Part shown: in pieces, positions 6,189 through 14,758 of the stretch
How the letters are laid out: the number at the start of each line of letters is the position of its first letter
Position numbering within the stretch: position 1 is the first letter of the stretch
Assembly (NCBI GenBank): GCA_024710825.1
Contig: JANJUA010000336.1
Coordinates: forward strand, 1 to 14,758
Length of the DNA: 14,758 bases
Direction: 5' to 3'
Source of the DNA: Solirubrobacteraceae bacterium
GTDB taxonomy: Bacteria; Actinomycetota; Thermoleophilia; Solirubrobacterales; Solirubrobacteraceae
Notes under the pieces: generated by a model
Told to the model about the DNA's origin: nothing
Database searches by the model: none
Seen by the model: the letters and a program-made list of their open reading frames with translations, nothing else
Program-made: the position numbers and the translations under genes

Positions 6189-6440
6189 TCAGTCCTCGGT
6201 GACCGACACGACCCGGCCGCGGCGGCCGGTCGTGAACTGCACGGTGCCGGCGGCGCGCGCGTAGAGCGTGTCGTCCTTGCCGATCCCGACGCCCTCGCCG
6301 GGCTTGAAGCGGGTGCCGCGCTGGCGCACGATGATCTCGCCGCCCGTGACGGCCTGCCCGCCGAACACCTTCACGCCGAGGCGCTGGGCGTTCGAGTCGC
6401 GGCCGTTGCGCGAGGAGCCGAGGCCCTTCTTATGCGCCAT
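6189..6440 (-). CDS. rpmA: 50S ribosomal protein L27
   Basis: L27 is a large-subunit protein whose flexible N-terminal tail reaches the peptidyl-transferase centre. The 83-residue product starts [20 protein letters not shown], the standard tail, and continues with [25 protein letters not shown] in the conserved core. There is no Firmicutes-type cleavable N-terminal extension, and no prp protease gene lies between rplU and rpmA, which fits an unprocessed L27. The ATG overlaps the end of rplU by 11 bp. A GGAG lies 7 nt upstream of the ATG, inside rplU (minus strand), giving it its own initiation site. Confidence 0.98.
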   Translation of the reverse strand: MAHKKGLGSSRNGRDSNAQRLGVKVFGGQAVTGGEIIVRQRGTRFKPGEGVGIGKDDTLYARAAGTVQFTTGRRGRVVSVTED

Positions 6441-6741
6441 TGCTGATCTCCGTGATCTCGATGCGGGTCAGGTTCTGCCGGTGCCCGGCCGTGCGCTTGT
6501 AGCCGCGCTTGGGCTTGAACTTGAAGACGCGGATCTTGTCGCCCTTCTCGTGGCCCAGGACCTTCGCCGACACCTTGACCTTCTTGAGGCCCTCCGCGTC
6601 GAACACCGAGTCGGAGTCCGCGAACAGGATCGGCTCCAGGTCGACGGTGGCGCCCTCGTCGGCGGGCAGCTTCTCGACGAGCAGGTACTGCCCCTGCTCG
6701 ACGCGGTACTGCTTGCCTCCGGTTTTGATGACTGCGTACAT
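6430..6741 (-). CDS. rplU: 50S ribosomal protein L21
   Basis: L21 is a large-subunit protein that binds 23S rRNA. The 103-residue product begins [20 protein letters not shown] and ends in the RNA-binding C-terminus [20 protein letters not shown] followed by RIEITEI, all typical for the family and of normal length. The ATG at 6741-6739 is chosen because the conserved [14 protein letters not shown] motif starts there; the longer open frame upstream is a shadow of the RNase gene. It begins 5 bp after the RNase E/G stop codon and overlaps rpmA by 11 bp. Expression is probably from the long operon, with translation coupled to the RNase gene. Confidence 0.98.
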   Translation of the reverse strand: MYAVIKTGGKQYRVEQGQYLLVEKLPADEGATVDLEPILFADSDSVFDAEGLKKVKVSAKVLGHEKGDKIRVFKFKPKRGYKRTAGHRQNLTRIEITEISNGA

Positions 6742-6746
6742 GTGGT

Positions 6747-8567
6747 CTACTCGGTCGCGGCCGACGGCTCGGCATTGGCACGGGAACGGCGCCGTCCGCC
6801 TCTGCGGCCCCGGCGCCTGGGCGACGAGTCTAGCGCGTCGTCCTCGCCGTCCTCGTCGGCGTCCAGCAGCGTGGCCACCGCGGCGGTGCGCCCCACGTCC
6901 TCGATGCGCACGAGCCGCTTCTGGCCCACGTACGGGAAGCCGCCGTTCACCGAGATGAGATACGAGTCGATCTTCGCGACCGCGTCGTCGACGTTGTACA
7001 TGTGCGGCTCGACGATGTGCACGAGCACCTCGTCGCCCGCCGAGAACGGCACCGCCTGCTCGGCGATGTCGTCCTGGCTCCCCCTGCCGGTGATCGCCAT
7101 GTGGTCGAGCGGCAGTCCCTCGGAGCCCTCGAAGTAGAAGAGCTTGCCGGTCGCCGCCTCCAGGGCGCGCAGCGCGGCGCCGCCGTTGCCGGTGAACTGG
7201 GCGGTTACGCGCGGGTTGAGCCGCACGAGGTAGGCGGGCTCGTCGCCGACCGCGTCGCGCAGCTTCCGCTCCACCTCGATGGCGATCGTCTCCTCGGACT
7301 TGATGACGCCCTCGCCGTCGCACGTCGGGCACGCGCGGGTCATGATCTCCCGCACGCCCTCCGTCACGTTCTGGCGGGTCATCTCGACCAGGCCGAGCTT
7401 GGAGATCTCCGCGGTGAAGGTCTTGGTGCGATCCTCGTCGAGCGCGGCGCGCAGCGTCTTCATGACCTCGCGCGAGTTGCGCGCCCGGGCCATGTCGATG
7501 AAGTCGATGACGATGATGCCGCCGATGTCGCGCAGCCGGAGCTGGTTGACGACCTCGACCGCCGCCTCGATGTTCGTCTTCGTGATCGTGTCCTCGAGTC
7601 GGGCCTGCTTGCCGCGGCCGACGAACGAGCCCGAGTTGACGTCGATGACCGTCAGCGCCTCGGCGTAGTCGATCATCAGGTAGCCGCCGCTCGGCAGGTC
7701 CACCCGCCGCGACAGCGTCCCGGCGAGCACCTCGTCGACGCCGTGCGCCTCGAAGAGCGGCTTGTCGCCCTGGTAGAGCTCGAGGCGCTCGACCAGCTCC
7801 GGCCCGGTGCGCTCGAAGAACGAGACGAGCCGGCGGTGCTGCTTGGGATCGTCGACGATCGCCTTCTCGAAGTCGGCGGAGAAGATGTCGCGCACCACGC
7901 GGACGGAGAGGTCGGCCTCCTGGAAGACCATCGACGGCGCGACGCCCTCCTCGGCGCGCTTCTCGAGCACCTGGTGGAGCTTGAACAGGTACTGCAGCTC
8001 CCGCTCGAAGTCCTCGCGCTTGGCGCCCGCGGCGGCCGTGCGGATGATCGCGCCGCCGCCGTGCAGGTCGAGCCCCTTGCTCTCCCTGCGCAGCCGGTCG
8101 CGCTCCTTGTCGTCGAGGCGCCGGGAGACGCCGATGCCCTCGCCCGTCGGGGCGTAGACCATGTAGCGGCCGGCGATGGTGAGCTCCATCGACAGGCGCG
8201 CGCCCTTCGTCTTCAGCGGGTCCTTGACGACCTGGACCAGCACCTCCTGGCCGGGCTTGAGCAGGTCGCTGATCTTCTTGCCCTCGCCGGAGCCGCGCCC
8301 GCGGCGCGGCGTCTCGACGCCCGGCAGCACGATCTCGTCGACGTGCAGGAAGCCGTTCTTGTCGAGGCCGATGTCGACGAACGCGGCCTCCAGGCCGGGC
8401 AGGACGTTGTCGACCTTGCCCTTGTAGACGTTGCCGACGATGGAGCGGTTGCCCCGCCGCTCGAGGTAGAGCTCGGCGACGCGGTAGGTCCGCTTGCCCT
8501 TGCCCTTCTCCAGCAGCGCGACGCGGGTCTCGCCGCGGTCGACGCTCACGAGCACTTGCTTCTTCAC
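6747..8567 (-). CDS. rng: Ribonuclease E/G with C-terminal TRAM-like domain
   Basis: This endoribonuclease of the RNase E/G family cuts AU-rich single-stranded RNA during rRNA maturation and mRNA decay. In the 606-residue product an S1 domain covers about 35-130 (GNVYKGKVDNVLPGLEAAFV). The DNase I-like catalytic region has Asp309 in TVIDVNSGSF and Asp355 in GIIVIDFIDM, the two Mg2+ ligands known from E. coli RNase E. The Zn-link CPTCDGEG is at 413-420 (Cys413, Cys416). After a small domain, residues about 505-568 (FSAGDEVLVHIVEPHMY to RIEDVGRTAAVATLL) look like a TRAM-type RNA-binding beta-barrel. An acidic then arginine-rich tail (RRRGRRGGRRRSR) ends the protein. The GTG start at 8567-8565 overlaps the rodA stop as GTGA. 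There is no long RNase E scaffold arm, so rng is the better symbol. Confidence 0.94.
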   Translation of the reverse strand: MKKQVLVSVDRGETRVALLEKGKGKRTYRVAELYLERRGNRSIVGNVYKGKVDNVLPGLEAAFVDIGLDKNGFLHVDEIVLPGVETPRRGRGSGEGKKISDLLKPGQEVLVQVVKDPLKTKGARLSMELTIAGRYMVYAPTGEGIGVSRRLDDKERDRLRRESKGLDLHGGGAIIRTAAAGAKREDFERELQYLFKLHQVLEKRAEEGVAPSMVFQEADLSVRVVRDIFSADFEKAIVDDPKQHRRLVSFFERTGPELVERLELYQGDKPLFEAHGVDEVLAGTLSRRVDLPSGGYLMIDYAEALTVIDVNSGSFVGRGKQARLEDTITKTNIEAAVEVVNQLRLRDIGGIIVIDFIDMARARNSREVMKTLRAALDEDRTKTFTAEISKLGLVEMTRQNVTEGVREIMTRACPTCDGEGVIKSEETIAIEVERKLRDAVGDEPAYLVRLNPRVTAQFTGNGGAALRALEAATGKLFYFEGSEGLPLDHMAITGRGSQDDIAEQAVPFSAGDEVLVHIVEPHMYNVDDAVAKIDSYLISVNGGFPYVGQKRLVRIEDVGRTAAVATLLDADEDGEDDALDSSPRRRGRRGGRRRSRANAEPSAATE

Positions 8568-9772
8568 AGGACGGTCCTTGCTTTGTGGGCGCCGGCCATG
8601 CGGCCCTGCACGTAGATCGACTGCAGGAGGCCGAGCGCCAGGAGTGTGGAGATCACCGACGAGCCGCCGTAGCTGAGCAGCGGCAGGGTGATGCCGGTGA
8701 TGGGCATGATCCCGAGGTTCATGCCGACGTTGAGGAAGACTTCGAACATCAGCATCGCGAGGATGCCGCCGGCGACGAGCGCGCCGAACAGGTTCTTCGC
8801 GATGGTCAGGATGCGCAGCGACCTCCATATGAGCAGCGCGTAGAGCGACAGCACGAGCGCCGCGCCGACGAAGCCGTAGCGCTCCCCCACCACCGCGAAG
8901 ATGAAGTCGGTGTGGTGCTCGGGAAGGAAGTTCAGCTTCGTCTGGGTCGCCTGATCGCCGCGGCCGGTCTTCTGGCCCGCGCCGATGGCGATCTTCGACT
9001 GGATCTGCTGGTAGCCCTCGTCGCCCGGGCTCTCGTTGGGAGAGACGAACGATGTCAGGCGGTCGAGCTGGTACGGCTTGAGGACCGTGACGCCGACCGC
9101 CGGAGCGGCCACCAGCGCGATGGTGACGGCGACCGCGCCCAGGGCGAACAGCCCGGCGAAGTGCCGCCACGGGGTGCCCGCCACGTAGAGCATGGCGAGC
9201 GCGATGACGAGATAGACGAGGCCCGAGCCGAGATCCGGCTGGGCGACGACGAGGAAGGTGGGGACCAGCGCGAGCAGCATCGCCCGCGCCGTGGTGTCGC
9301 GGTCGGCGATCCGGCGGGCGCGATCGACGAGGAAGCCCGCCAGCACGAGGACGAGCAGCACCTTGCCGAGCTCGGAGGTCTGCAGCGAGAAGCCCGGCAG
9401 GACGATCGCGAGGGTGGCGCCGCGCGTCGAGCTGCCGAGGGCGAACACCGCCAGGATCGACAGCAGCAGGAACGCGTACAGGCCCCAGGTCAGCTCCCGC
9501 AGGCGGGAGTAGTCGACCCGGGCGACGACGACCATGAGCAGCAGGCCGACGCCCGCGAAGATCGCCTGCCGGTTGACGAAGTAGTCCGGCGAGCCGGGGA
9601 TGTCCTCCTTCGTCGCGCCCGCGAGCGTGACGAGCGAGCAGGCCAGCAGCCCGAGCGTCGCGAGCAGCAGCAGCGGGTCGAACGGCAGCCGCAGCGTCAG
9701 GCCGCTGACGGTCGGCCGGCCCTGGGCCGCCGGATCGGCCTGCGCGTCGTGGATGCGGGTCGCCGTGCTCAC
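8564..9772 (-). CDS. rodA: Peptidoglycan glycosyltransferase RodA (SEDS)
   Basis: RodA polymerises lipid II into glycan strands in the cytoplasmic membrane and works with PBP2 in the elongasome. The 402-residue product has about ten transmembrane helices. Family marks are the putative catalytic Asp180 in QPDLGSGLVY (178-187), the extracytoplasmic loop YQQIQSKIAIGAGQKTGRG (254-272), FLPEHHTDFIFAVVGERYG (282-300), and the C-terminal signature PITGITLPLLSYGGSS (357-372). A polar cytoplasmic stretch of about 30 residues precedes the first helix. The GTG start at 9772-9770 overlaps the mrdA stop as GTGA, and the gene's own stop overlaps the RNase start in the same way. It is called RodA rather than FtsW because of its position directly after PBP2 in an mre cluster. 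Confidence 0.95.
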   Translation of the reverse strand: MSTATRIHDAQADPAAQGRPTVSGLTLRLPFDPLLLLATLGLLACSLVTLAGATKEDIPGSPDYFVNRQAIFAGVGLLLMVVVARVDYSRLRELTWGLYAFLLLSILAVFALGSSTRGATLAIVLPGFSLQTSELGKVLLVLVLAGFLVDRARRIADRDTTARAMLLALVPTFLVVAQPDLGSGLVYLVIALAMLYVAGTPWRHFAGLFALGAVAVTIALVAAPAVGVTVLKPYQLDRLTSFVSPNESPGDEGYQQIQSKIAIGAGQKTGRGDQATQTKLNFLPEHHTDFIFAVVGERYGFVGAALVLSLYALLIWRSLRILTIAKNLFGALVAGGILAMLMFEVFLNVGMNLGIMPITGITLPLLSYGGSSVISTLLALGLLQSIYVQGRMAGAHKARTVL

Positions 9773-11709
9773 TGGGTGTGCGACTCCCCGCGGACGAACT
9801 GACCGCGCCGGCCGAGGAACCACTGCGACAGGATCTGACGGGCCGCCGGGGCCGCGGACGTGGCGCCCCAGCCGCCGCCCTCGATCGTCACGGCGACGAC
9901 GAGCGGACGGGCCGGGTCGTTGACGAACGCCACGTACCACGACTGGTCCGGGCGGCCGCCGCCGCGCTCGGCGGTGCCGGTCTTGCCGTAGACCGGGTAG
10001 CGGTCCTGCGGCCAGCCGGCGAAGACGTCGGCGGACGTGCCGCCCGGCTCGCTCGCCGAGGCGTGCAGGCCCTGCAGGATCGCGTCGCGGGCGCTGTCGG
10101 CGATCTCGACGCTCCGCGCAGCGGGCGGCTCGATCTCCTGCACCAGCCGGCCCTGGGCGTCCTCCACGTCGAGCCCGAGATGCGGGCGCACCACCTTGCC
10201 GTCGTTGGCGATCGTCGCGTAGGCGACGGCCATCTGCAGCGGCGTCGCCTGGAGGTCGCCCTGGCCGACGGAGAGGTTGACGTTGTCGCCGGTGGACCAC
10301 GGGCGCATGTCGGAGATCCCGCAGCTCGACACCTTCTCGCGCTTGCGGCAGCGCGCCTCCTCGCGACCGACCTCCTCTCGCCACTCGCGGTCGGGCACGA
10401 GCCCGTCGACCTCGCCGGGGAGGTCGATTCCCGTCTGCACCCCAACACCGAGCCGCTTGGCCATCTTCTGAAGCGGCTGGCCGTCGACGGGGTTGAGATC
10501 GCGCCCGAGGACGTAGAAGTAGACGTCGGAGGAGACCTTCAGCGCCTGCGGCAGCGCGACCGTGCCGTGTCCCACGTCCCCCGGCGAGCAGAACTCGGTG
10601 GTGCCGACCGTCAGGCAGCCGGGGTCGTCGATCGGCGTCGACGGGGTGATGATCCCCGCGTCGAGCGCGGCGAGCGCGGTGATCGGCTTGAACGTCGAGC
10701 CGGTCGGATACAGGCCGGCGATCGCCCGGTTGTAGAGCGGCGCGCCGTTCTCCTCGGACTGCAGCTCCTCGTAGGTCTCCTGTGAGATCGGCTTGGCGAA
10801 CAGCGCCGGGTCGAAGCTCGGGTAGGAGCCCATCGCCATGACCTCGCCGTTGCGCGGGTCCATGGCGACGAACGCGCCCGGGCGGCCTCCGCCCGCGGTG
10901 GCGATCGCCTGCTGGCCGACCTCCTGCAGCGACAGGTCGAGCGACAGCTTGAGCTGCTGGCCCGGCACCGGCTGGCGCCGGCGCAGCTCCCCCTTGTAGC
11001 CGCCCATCGAGTCGACCTGGAGCAGCTGGGCGCCGTCGCGGCCGCGCAGGTACCGGTCGTACTGCCACTCGATGCCGCCCTTGCCGATGACCGTGCCCTG
11101 CTTGACGCCCTTGTAGCGCTTGCGCTCGAGCTCCTCCGGGCTGATCTCGCCCACGGTGCCGATGAGCTGGGCGGCGAGCTCTTCGTGCGGATAGCGGCGC
11201 AGGTACTTGTCGGTCACCGCGACGCCGGGGAAGTCGCGCTTGCGCTCCTGGAGGTAGTTGAGGACCGAGCGCGGCGCGTCGGTCTTGATCGTGACGTTCG
11301 CGTAGGGCAGCAGCGCACGCTGCTCGACGACGATCCGCTGGACCGTCTGCGGCTTCATCCGCAGCACCTGCGCCAGGCGGGCGTACAGCGCCTTGCGCTC
11401 GGCGTGGTCGGAGGGCAGCTCGCCCGGGACGACCTGCACGACCGTCGCCTGCCGGTTGGTGACGAGCACGCGGCCCTCGCGGTCGACGATGTCGCCCCGC
11501 GGCGCCTGGATGCGCACCTCGCGGACGCGGTTGTCGTTGGCCTGGGAGACGTACTCGTCGCCGCTGAGCACCTGCAGGTACCAGAGGCGGAAGAAGACGA
11601 TCGCGAAGAGCACCAGGGCGACGCCGCCGAAGATCGCCACGCGCAGCGCGAGCTGCGGCGTGATCGCCGGGCGGCGACCGTCGTTGCCGGGTCCCCCGAT
11701 CTCCATCAC
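9769..11709 (-). CDS. mrdA: Penicillin-binding protein 2 (elongation-specific transpeptidase)
   Basis: This class B PBP cross-links peptidoglycan for lateral growth as RodA's partner. In the 646-residue product a single membrane anchor lies at about 20-42, the pedestal (dimerisation) domain at about 60-250 (QAPRGDIVDREGRVLVTNR), and the transpeptidase domain at about 275-635. Catalytic motifs are intact: STFK with Ser338 and Lys341, SSD (393-395, the SxN position, often SxD in PBP2) and KTGTA (576-580). Four cysteines, all extracytoplasmic, occur as two close pairs (365/374 and 454/463). The start is ambiguous by one codon: GTG at 11709 gives the GTGA overlap with mreD seen at the neighbouring junctions, whereas ATG at 11706 would give a TGATG overlap and a protein one residue shorter. 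Confidence 0.96.
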   Translation of the reverse strand: MMEIGGPGNDGRRPAITPQLALRVAIFGGVALVLFAIVFFRLWYLQVLSGDEYVSQANDNRVREVRIQAPRGDIVDREGRVLVTNRQATVVQVVPGELPSDHAERKALYARLAQVLRMKPQTVQRIVVEQRALLPYANVTIKTDAPRSVLNYLQERKRDFPGVAVTDKYLRRYPHEELAAQLIGTVGEISPEELERKRYKGVKQGTVIGKGGIEWQYDRYLRGRDGAQLLQVDSMGGYKGELRRRQPVPGQQLKLSLDLSLQEVGQQAIATAGGGRPGAFVAMDPRNGEVMAMGSYPSFDPALFAKPISQETYEELQSEENGAPLYNRAIAGLYPTGSTFKPITALAALDAGIITPSTPIDDPGCLTVGTTEFCSPGDVGHGTVALPQALKVSSDVYFYVLGRDLNPVDGQPLQKMAKRLGVGVQTGIDLPGEVDGLVPDREWREEVGREEARCRKREKVSSCGISDMRPWSTGDNVNLSVGQGDLQATPLQMAVAYATIANDGKVVRPHLGLDVEDAQGRLVQEIEPPAARSVEIADSARDAILQGLHASASEPGGTSADVFAGWPQDRYPVYGKTGTAERGGGRPDQSWYVAFVNDPARPLVVAVTIEGGGWGATSAAPAARQILSQWFLGRRGQFVRGESHTQ

Positions 11710-12278
11710 GCGCGCGACAGCGGCGACAGGCCGCCGGTCGTGTAGGCCCGGCGCCGGCGGCGGCGCGGGTCGTCGGGCATGACGGGCTGCAGCCAGCGCC
11801 GGGCGACGGCGAAGACCGGGAGGGCGATGACGGTGTTGATGACGACGGTCGTCACGATCTCGCGGAACAGCAGCAGGCTGACCGGCGCGTCCACGCCGAG
11901 CAGGAACTGCACCAAGGAGTAGCCGATCGTGGCGATGGCGGTCGCCGCCGCCCCCGCCGCGACGGGCACGATCGCCCCCTGCGGGTCGCGCAGCTCGCGC
12001 AGGCGCCCCGCGCCGTAGCCGACCAGCGTGAAGATCAGCGAGTTCACGCCGAGCGTCTGCACGAGCGCCAGGTCGAGGAAGAGCCCGACGGAGAAGCCGG
12101 TGACCGCGCCGCCGACCGAGCCGATCAGCAGGCCGATCGACATCACCATCAGCGGGGTCAGGTCGGCGCTGACCCCGAAGACCGAGATCTGCGACACCGC
12201 GACGATCTCCAGCAGCGTCGCCGCGAGCGCCAGCGCCGCCACGCGGACGACCAGCGCCGCGCTGACCGAGCCGCTCAC
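11706..12278 (-). CDS. mreD: Rod shape-determining protein MreD
   Basis: MreD is a small polytopic membrane protein of the elongasome that works with MreC in regulating PBP2-RodA. The 190-residue product has about five to six hydrophobic segments from residue 8 to 160, with the family-like stretch GAVTGFSVGLFLDLALVQTL (57-76) followed by LGVNSLIFTLVGYGAGRL. A positively charged tail (PRRRRRRAYTTGG) should lie in the cytoplasm. The sequence family is weakly conserved, so position between mreC and mrdA carries much of the assignment. It starts with GTG overlapping the mreC stop (GTGA), and its stop overlaps the mrdA start in the same manner. Confidence 0.92.
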   Translation of the reverse strand: MSGSVSAALVVRVAALALAATLLEIVAVSQISVFGVSADLTPLMVMSIGLLIGSVGGAVTGFSVGLFLDLALVQTLGVNSLIFTLVGYGAGRLRELRDPQGAIVPVAAGAAATAIATIGYSLVQFLLGVDAPVSLLLFREIVTTVVINTVIALPVFAVARRWLQPVMPDDPRRRRRRAYTTGGLSPLSRA

Positions 12279-13138
12279 GTCGCGCCTCCGTGCGGGGCGG
12301 TGAGCACCTGCACGACGTCGAGCCGCCGCAGCTGCGCGAACGGGCGCACGTGGACCCGCTGGTAGACGTCGAGCTCCGTGTCGTCGACCTTCGTCACCTG
12401 CCCCACCGGGATCCCGGGCGGGAACAGCGACTCGTAGCGCGAGGAGCGCGAGCCGGCGGTGATGACCTTCTGGCCCTTCTCGATGCGGTCGCCCCGGCGG
12501 ATGAACTCGAGCAGCAGGTCGTCGGGCTTGCCGACCGCCGGCTGGACGATGCCCTCCACCCCGGTCTCGGCCACCTTGGCGGAGACGCCGCTGGTGTGGT
12601 CGGTGATGAGCGTGACGATCGCCGAGCTGCCCGACACCGACGTCACGGTGCCGACGAGGCCGTCGCCGTTGATCGCGGGCTGGTCGACCGCCAGGCCGTC
12701 GCTCGAGCCCTTGTTGATCGTGACCTGCGAGTACCAGAGCGTCGGGGAGCGGGTTATGACGCGCGCGGAGACCGGGCTCATCTCGTCGAGCCCGAGCGCG
12801 CGGTCGAGCCCGAGCAGCTTCTGGAGCTCCTGGACCTCGCGCGCGGCCGCCGCATTGGCGATCGCCTCGGCACGGGCCTCCTCGAGCTGCTCGCGCAGCT
12901 CGTCGCGCTCGTCCTTGGCGTCCATCGTGTCGCCGAACCAGCCGAAGAGGTCGCGAACCGGCTTCAGCGCGCGGCTCGCGCCGTCCTGGATCGGCGAGAC
13001 CACCTCGAGGAAGCCCCGCTGCACGCTGTGGAGGGGGCTGCCGGCGGATTCGCCGAAGTACGCGGTGAGGAGGATCAGGGAGCAGGCGACGAGCAGCCCC
13101 AGGACCGCCCGGCGCCGGCGCACCGTCTTGTCGTACAC
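12275..13138 (-). CDS. mreC: Rod shape-determining protein MreC
   Basis: MreC is a bitopic membrane protein that activates PBP2 in the elongasome. The 287-residue product has a short basic N-terminus (KTVRRRR), one membrane anchor at about 11-27, a coiled coil at about 72-110 (KDERDELREQLEEARAEAIA), and the tandem beta-barrel region at about 120-280, including SPTLWYSQVTINKGSSDGL (131-149), GLVGTVTSVSG (160-170), and the C-terminal LFPPGIPVGQVTKV (238-251). The GTG at 13138 is the start: a GGAG lies 11 nt upstream and the basic stretch and anchor follow at once. It begins 52 bp after mreB and its stop overlaps mreD as GTGA. Confidence 0.95.
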   Translation of the reverse strand: MYDKTVRRRRAVLGLLVACSLILLTAYFGESAGSPLHSVQRGFLEVVSPIQDGASRALKPVRDLFGWFGDTMDAKDERDELREQLEEARAEAIANAAAAREVQELQKLLGLDRALGLDEMSPVSARVITRSPTLWYSQVTINKGSSDGLAVDQPAINGDGLVGTVTSVSGSSAIVTLITDHTSGVSAKVAETGVEGIVQPAVGKPDDLLLEFIRRGDRIEKGQKVITAGSRSSRYESLFPPGIPVGQVTKVDDTELDVYQRVHVRPFAQLRRLDVVQVLTAPHGGAT

Positions 13139-13190
13139 GACGAAAGCATCTCCACGTGGGTGGTCGAACCGGCCACGGCGAGCACCGTCC

Positions 13191-14324
<1,134 letters not shown>

Positions 14325-14328
<4 letters not shown>

Positions 14329-14687
14329 CCGCGAAAAGCGCTGGATTCCATAAGGTCGAAGAGGGCCGCGACCGGGAGGCCGACCACGTTGGAGTAGTCG
14401 CCGGAGATGGCCCGCACGAGGGCGGCGCCACGGCCCTGGATGGCGTAGCCGCCGGCCCGGTCGCGCCACTCGCCCGTGGCCAGGTACCGGTCGAGCAGGC
14501 CGTCGTCGAGCTCGCGGAAGGTCACCGCGGTCACGGCGACCGTGGCGCGGTCGTCGAGCACGAGGCCGCCGACGACGTGGTGGGTGGCGCCGGAGAGCCG
14601 CCGGAGGGTCGCGCGCGCCTCCTCCTCGTCGCCCGGCTTGCCGTATATGACGCCGTCGAGCGTGACGAGCGTGTCGACGGCGAGCAC
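14325..14687 (-). CDS. maf: Maf/YhdE nucleotide pyrophosphatase, 5'-truncated
   Basis: Maf proteins hydrolyse non-canonical or pyrimidine nucleoside triphosphates to monophosphates. About 120 C-terminal residues of a protein normally near 190 are present: VLAVDTLVTLDG with the catalytic-site Asp, GKPGDEEEARATLRRLSG, THHVVGG, then YLATGEWRDRAGGYAIQGRG and ISGDYSNVVGLPVAALFDLM. The N-terminal 65-70 residues, including the usual S-x-S-P-R-R substrate motif, are missing. The gene does not really start at 14687: that GTG is an internal valine codon at the centre of the terminal palindrome, and the frame stays open to the window edge through fold-back sequence unlike Maf. Its position just before mreB is a common arrangement. 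The intact gene probably continues outside this sequence. Confidence 0.88.
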
Positions 14688-14758
14688 GTGCTCGCCGTCG
14701 ACACGCTCGTCACGCTCGACGGCGTCATATACGGCAAGCCGGGCGACGAGGAGGAGGC
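14617..14758. repeat. Perfect 142-bp palindrome (71-bp arms, no spacer) at the window end
   Basis: Bases 14688-14758 are the exact reverse complement of 14617-14687, with no mismatch and no loop; the centre lies within CACGTG between 14687 and 14688. The left arm is maf coding sequence, and the right arm repeats the same codons on the plus strand until the sequence ends. A natural palindrome this long and perfect inside an essential-type coding region is unlikely; a fold-back (inverted chimera) at a contig end is the simplest explanation. Confidence 0.97.

Noticed and set aside
7002..9802. Long plus-strand open frames antisense to RNase E/G and rodA
   Set aside because: They are rich in Arg, Leu, Val, Asp and His in the way expected for antisense frames in GC-rich genes, and show no domains.
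13160..13176. Imperfect hairpin (GTGG/CCAC plus CG/CG) in the 52-bp mreB-mreC gap
   Set aside because: Only 6 pairs with a mismatch and no T tract; too weak to call an attenuator or terminator.

Overview
This is a GC-rich window (roughly 70 % by eye) carrying core bacterial housekeeping genes, almost all on the minus strand. Both the gene order (maf-mreB-mreC-mreD-mrdA-rodA-RNase E/G-rplU-rpmA, then obg-antiporter-proB-proA) and the promoter style (TAnnnT boxes 6-7 nt before an ATG, few Shine-Dalgarno sites) suggest a rod-shaped actinobacterium. My best guess is the Thermoleophilia/Solirubrobacterales; that is an inference from gene order and style, not from a search.

Read in the direction of transcription (right to left), the window opens with a Maf nucleotide pyrophosphatase gene that is cut off at its 5' end by a perfect 142-bp palindrome running to the last base of the window. 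A likely promoter and a 5'-terminal stem-loop precede mreB. Then come mreC, mreD, mrdA (PBP2) and rodA, which together form the elongasome for lateral wall growth, followed by an RNase E/G with an extra C-terminal TRAM-like domain and the ribosomal protein genes rplU (L21) and rpmA (L27). Four successive junctions (mreC/mreD, mreD/mrdA, mrdA/rodA, rodA/rng) share the same 4-base GTGA start-stop overlap, and rplU/rpmA overlap by 11 bp, so this looks like one long, translationally coupled operon.

Between rpmA and obg, which are often adjacent in bacteria, lies a small accessory block. It holds a 54-residue highly charged protein and a 123-residue membrane protein on the minus strand, facing a convergent SDR oxidoreductase and VOC-fold protein on the plus strand. 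Several genes here appear to have their own leaderless-type promoters; in two of them the -10 box begins with the stop codon of the gene upstream.

On the left, the second minus-strand operon holds obg (ribosome-associated GTPase), a Kef/NapA-type cation:proton antiporter joined to obg by another GTGA overlap, and the first two proline biosynthesis genes proB and proA. proA runs off the left edge.

No mobile element, CRISPR array, tRNA, rRNA or defence system is visible, and I find no convincing new biological system. The most striking structure, the terminal palindrome, is best explained as a fold-back artefact at a contig end.
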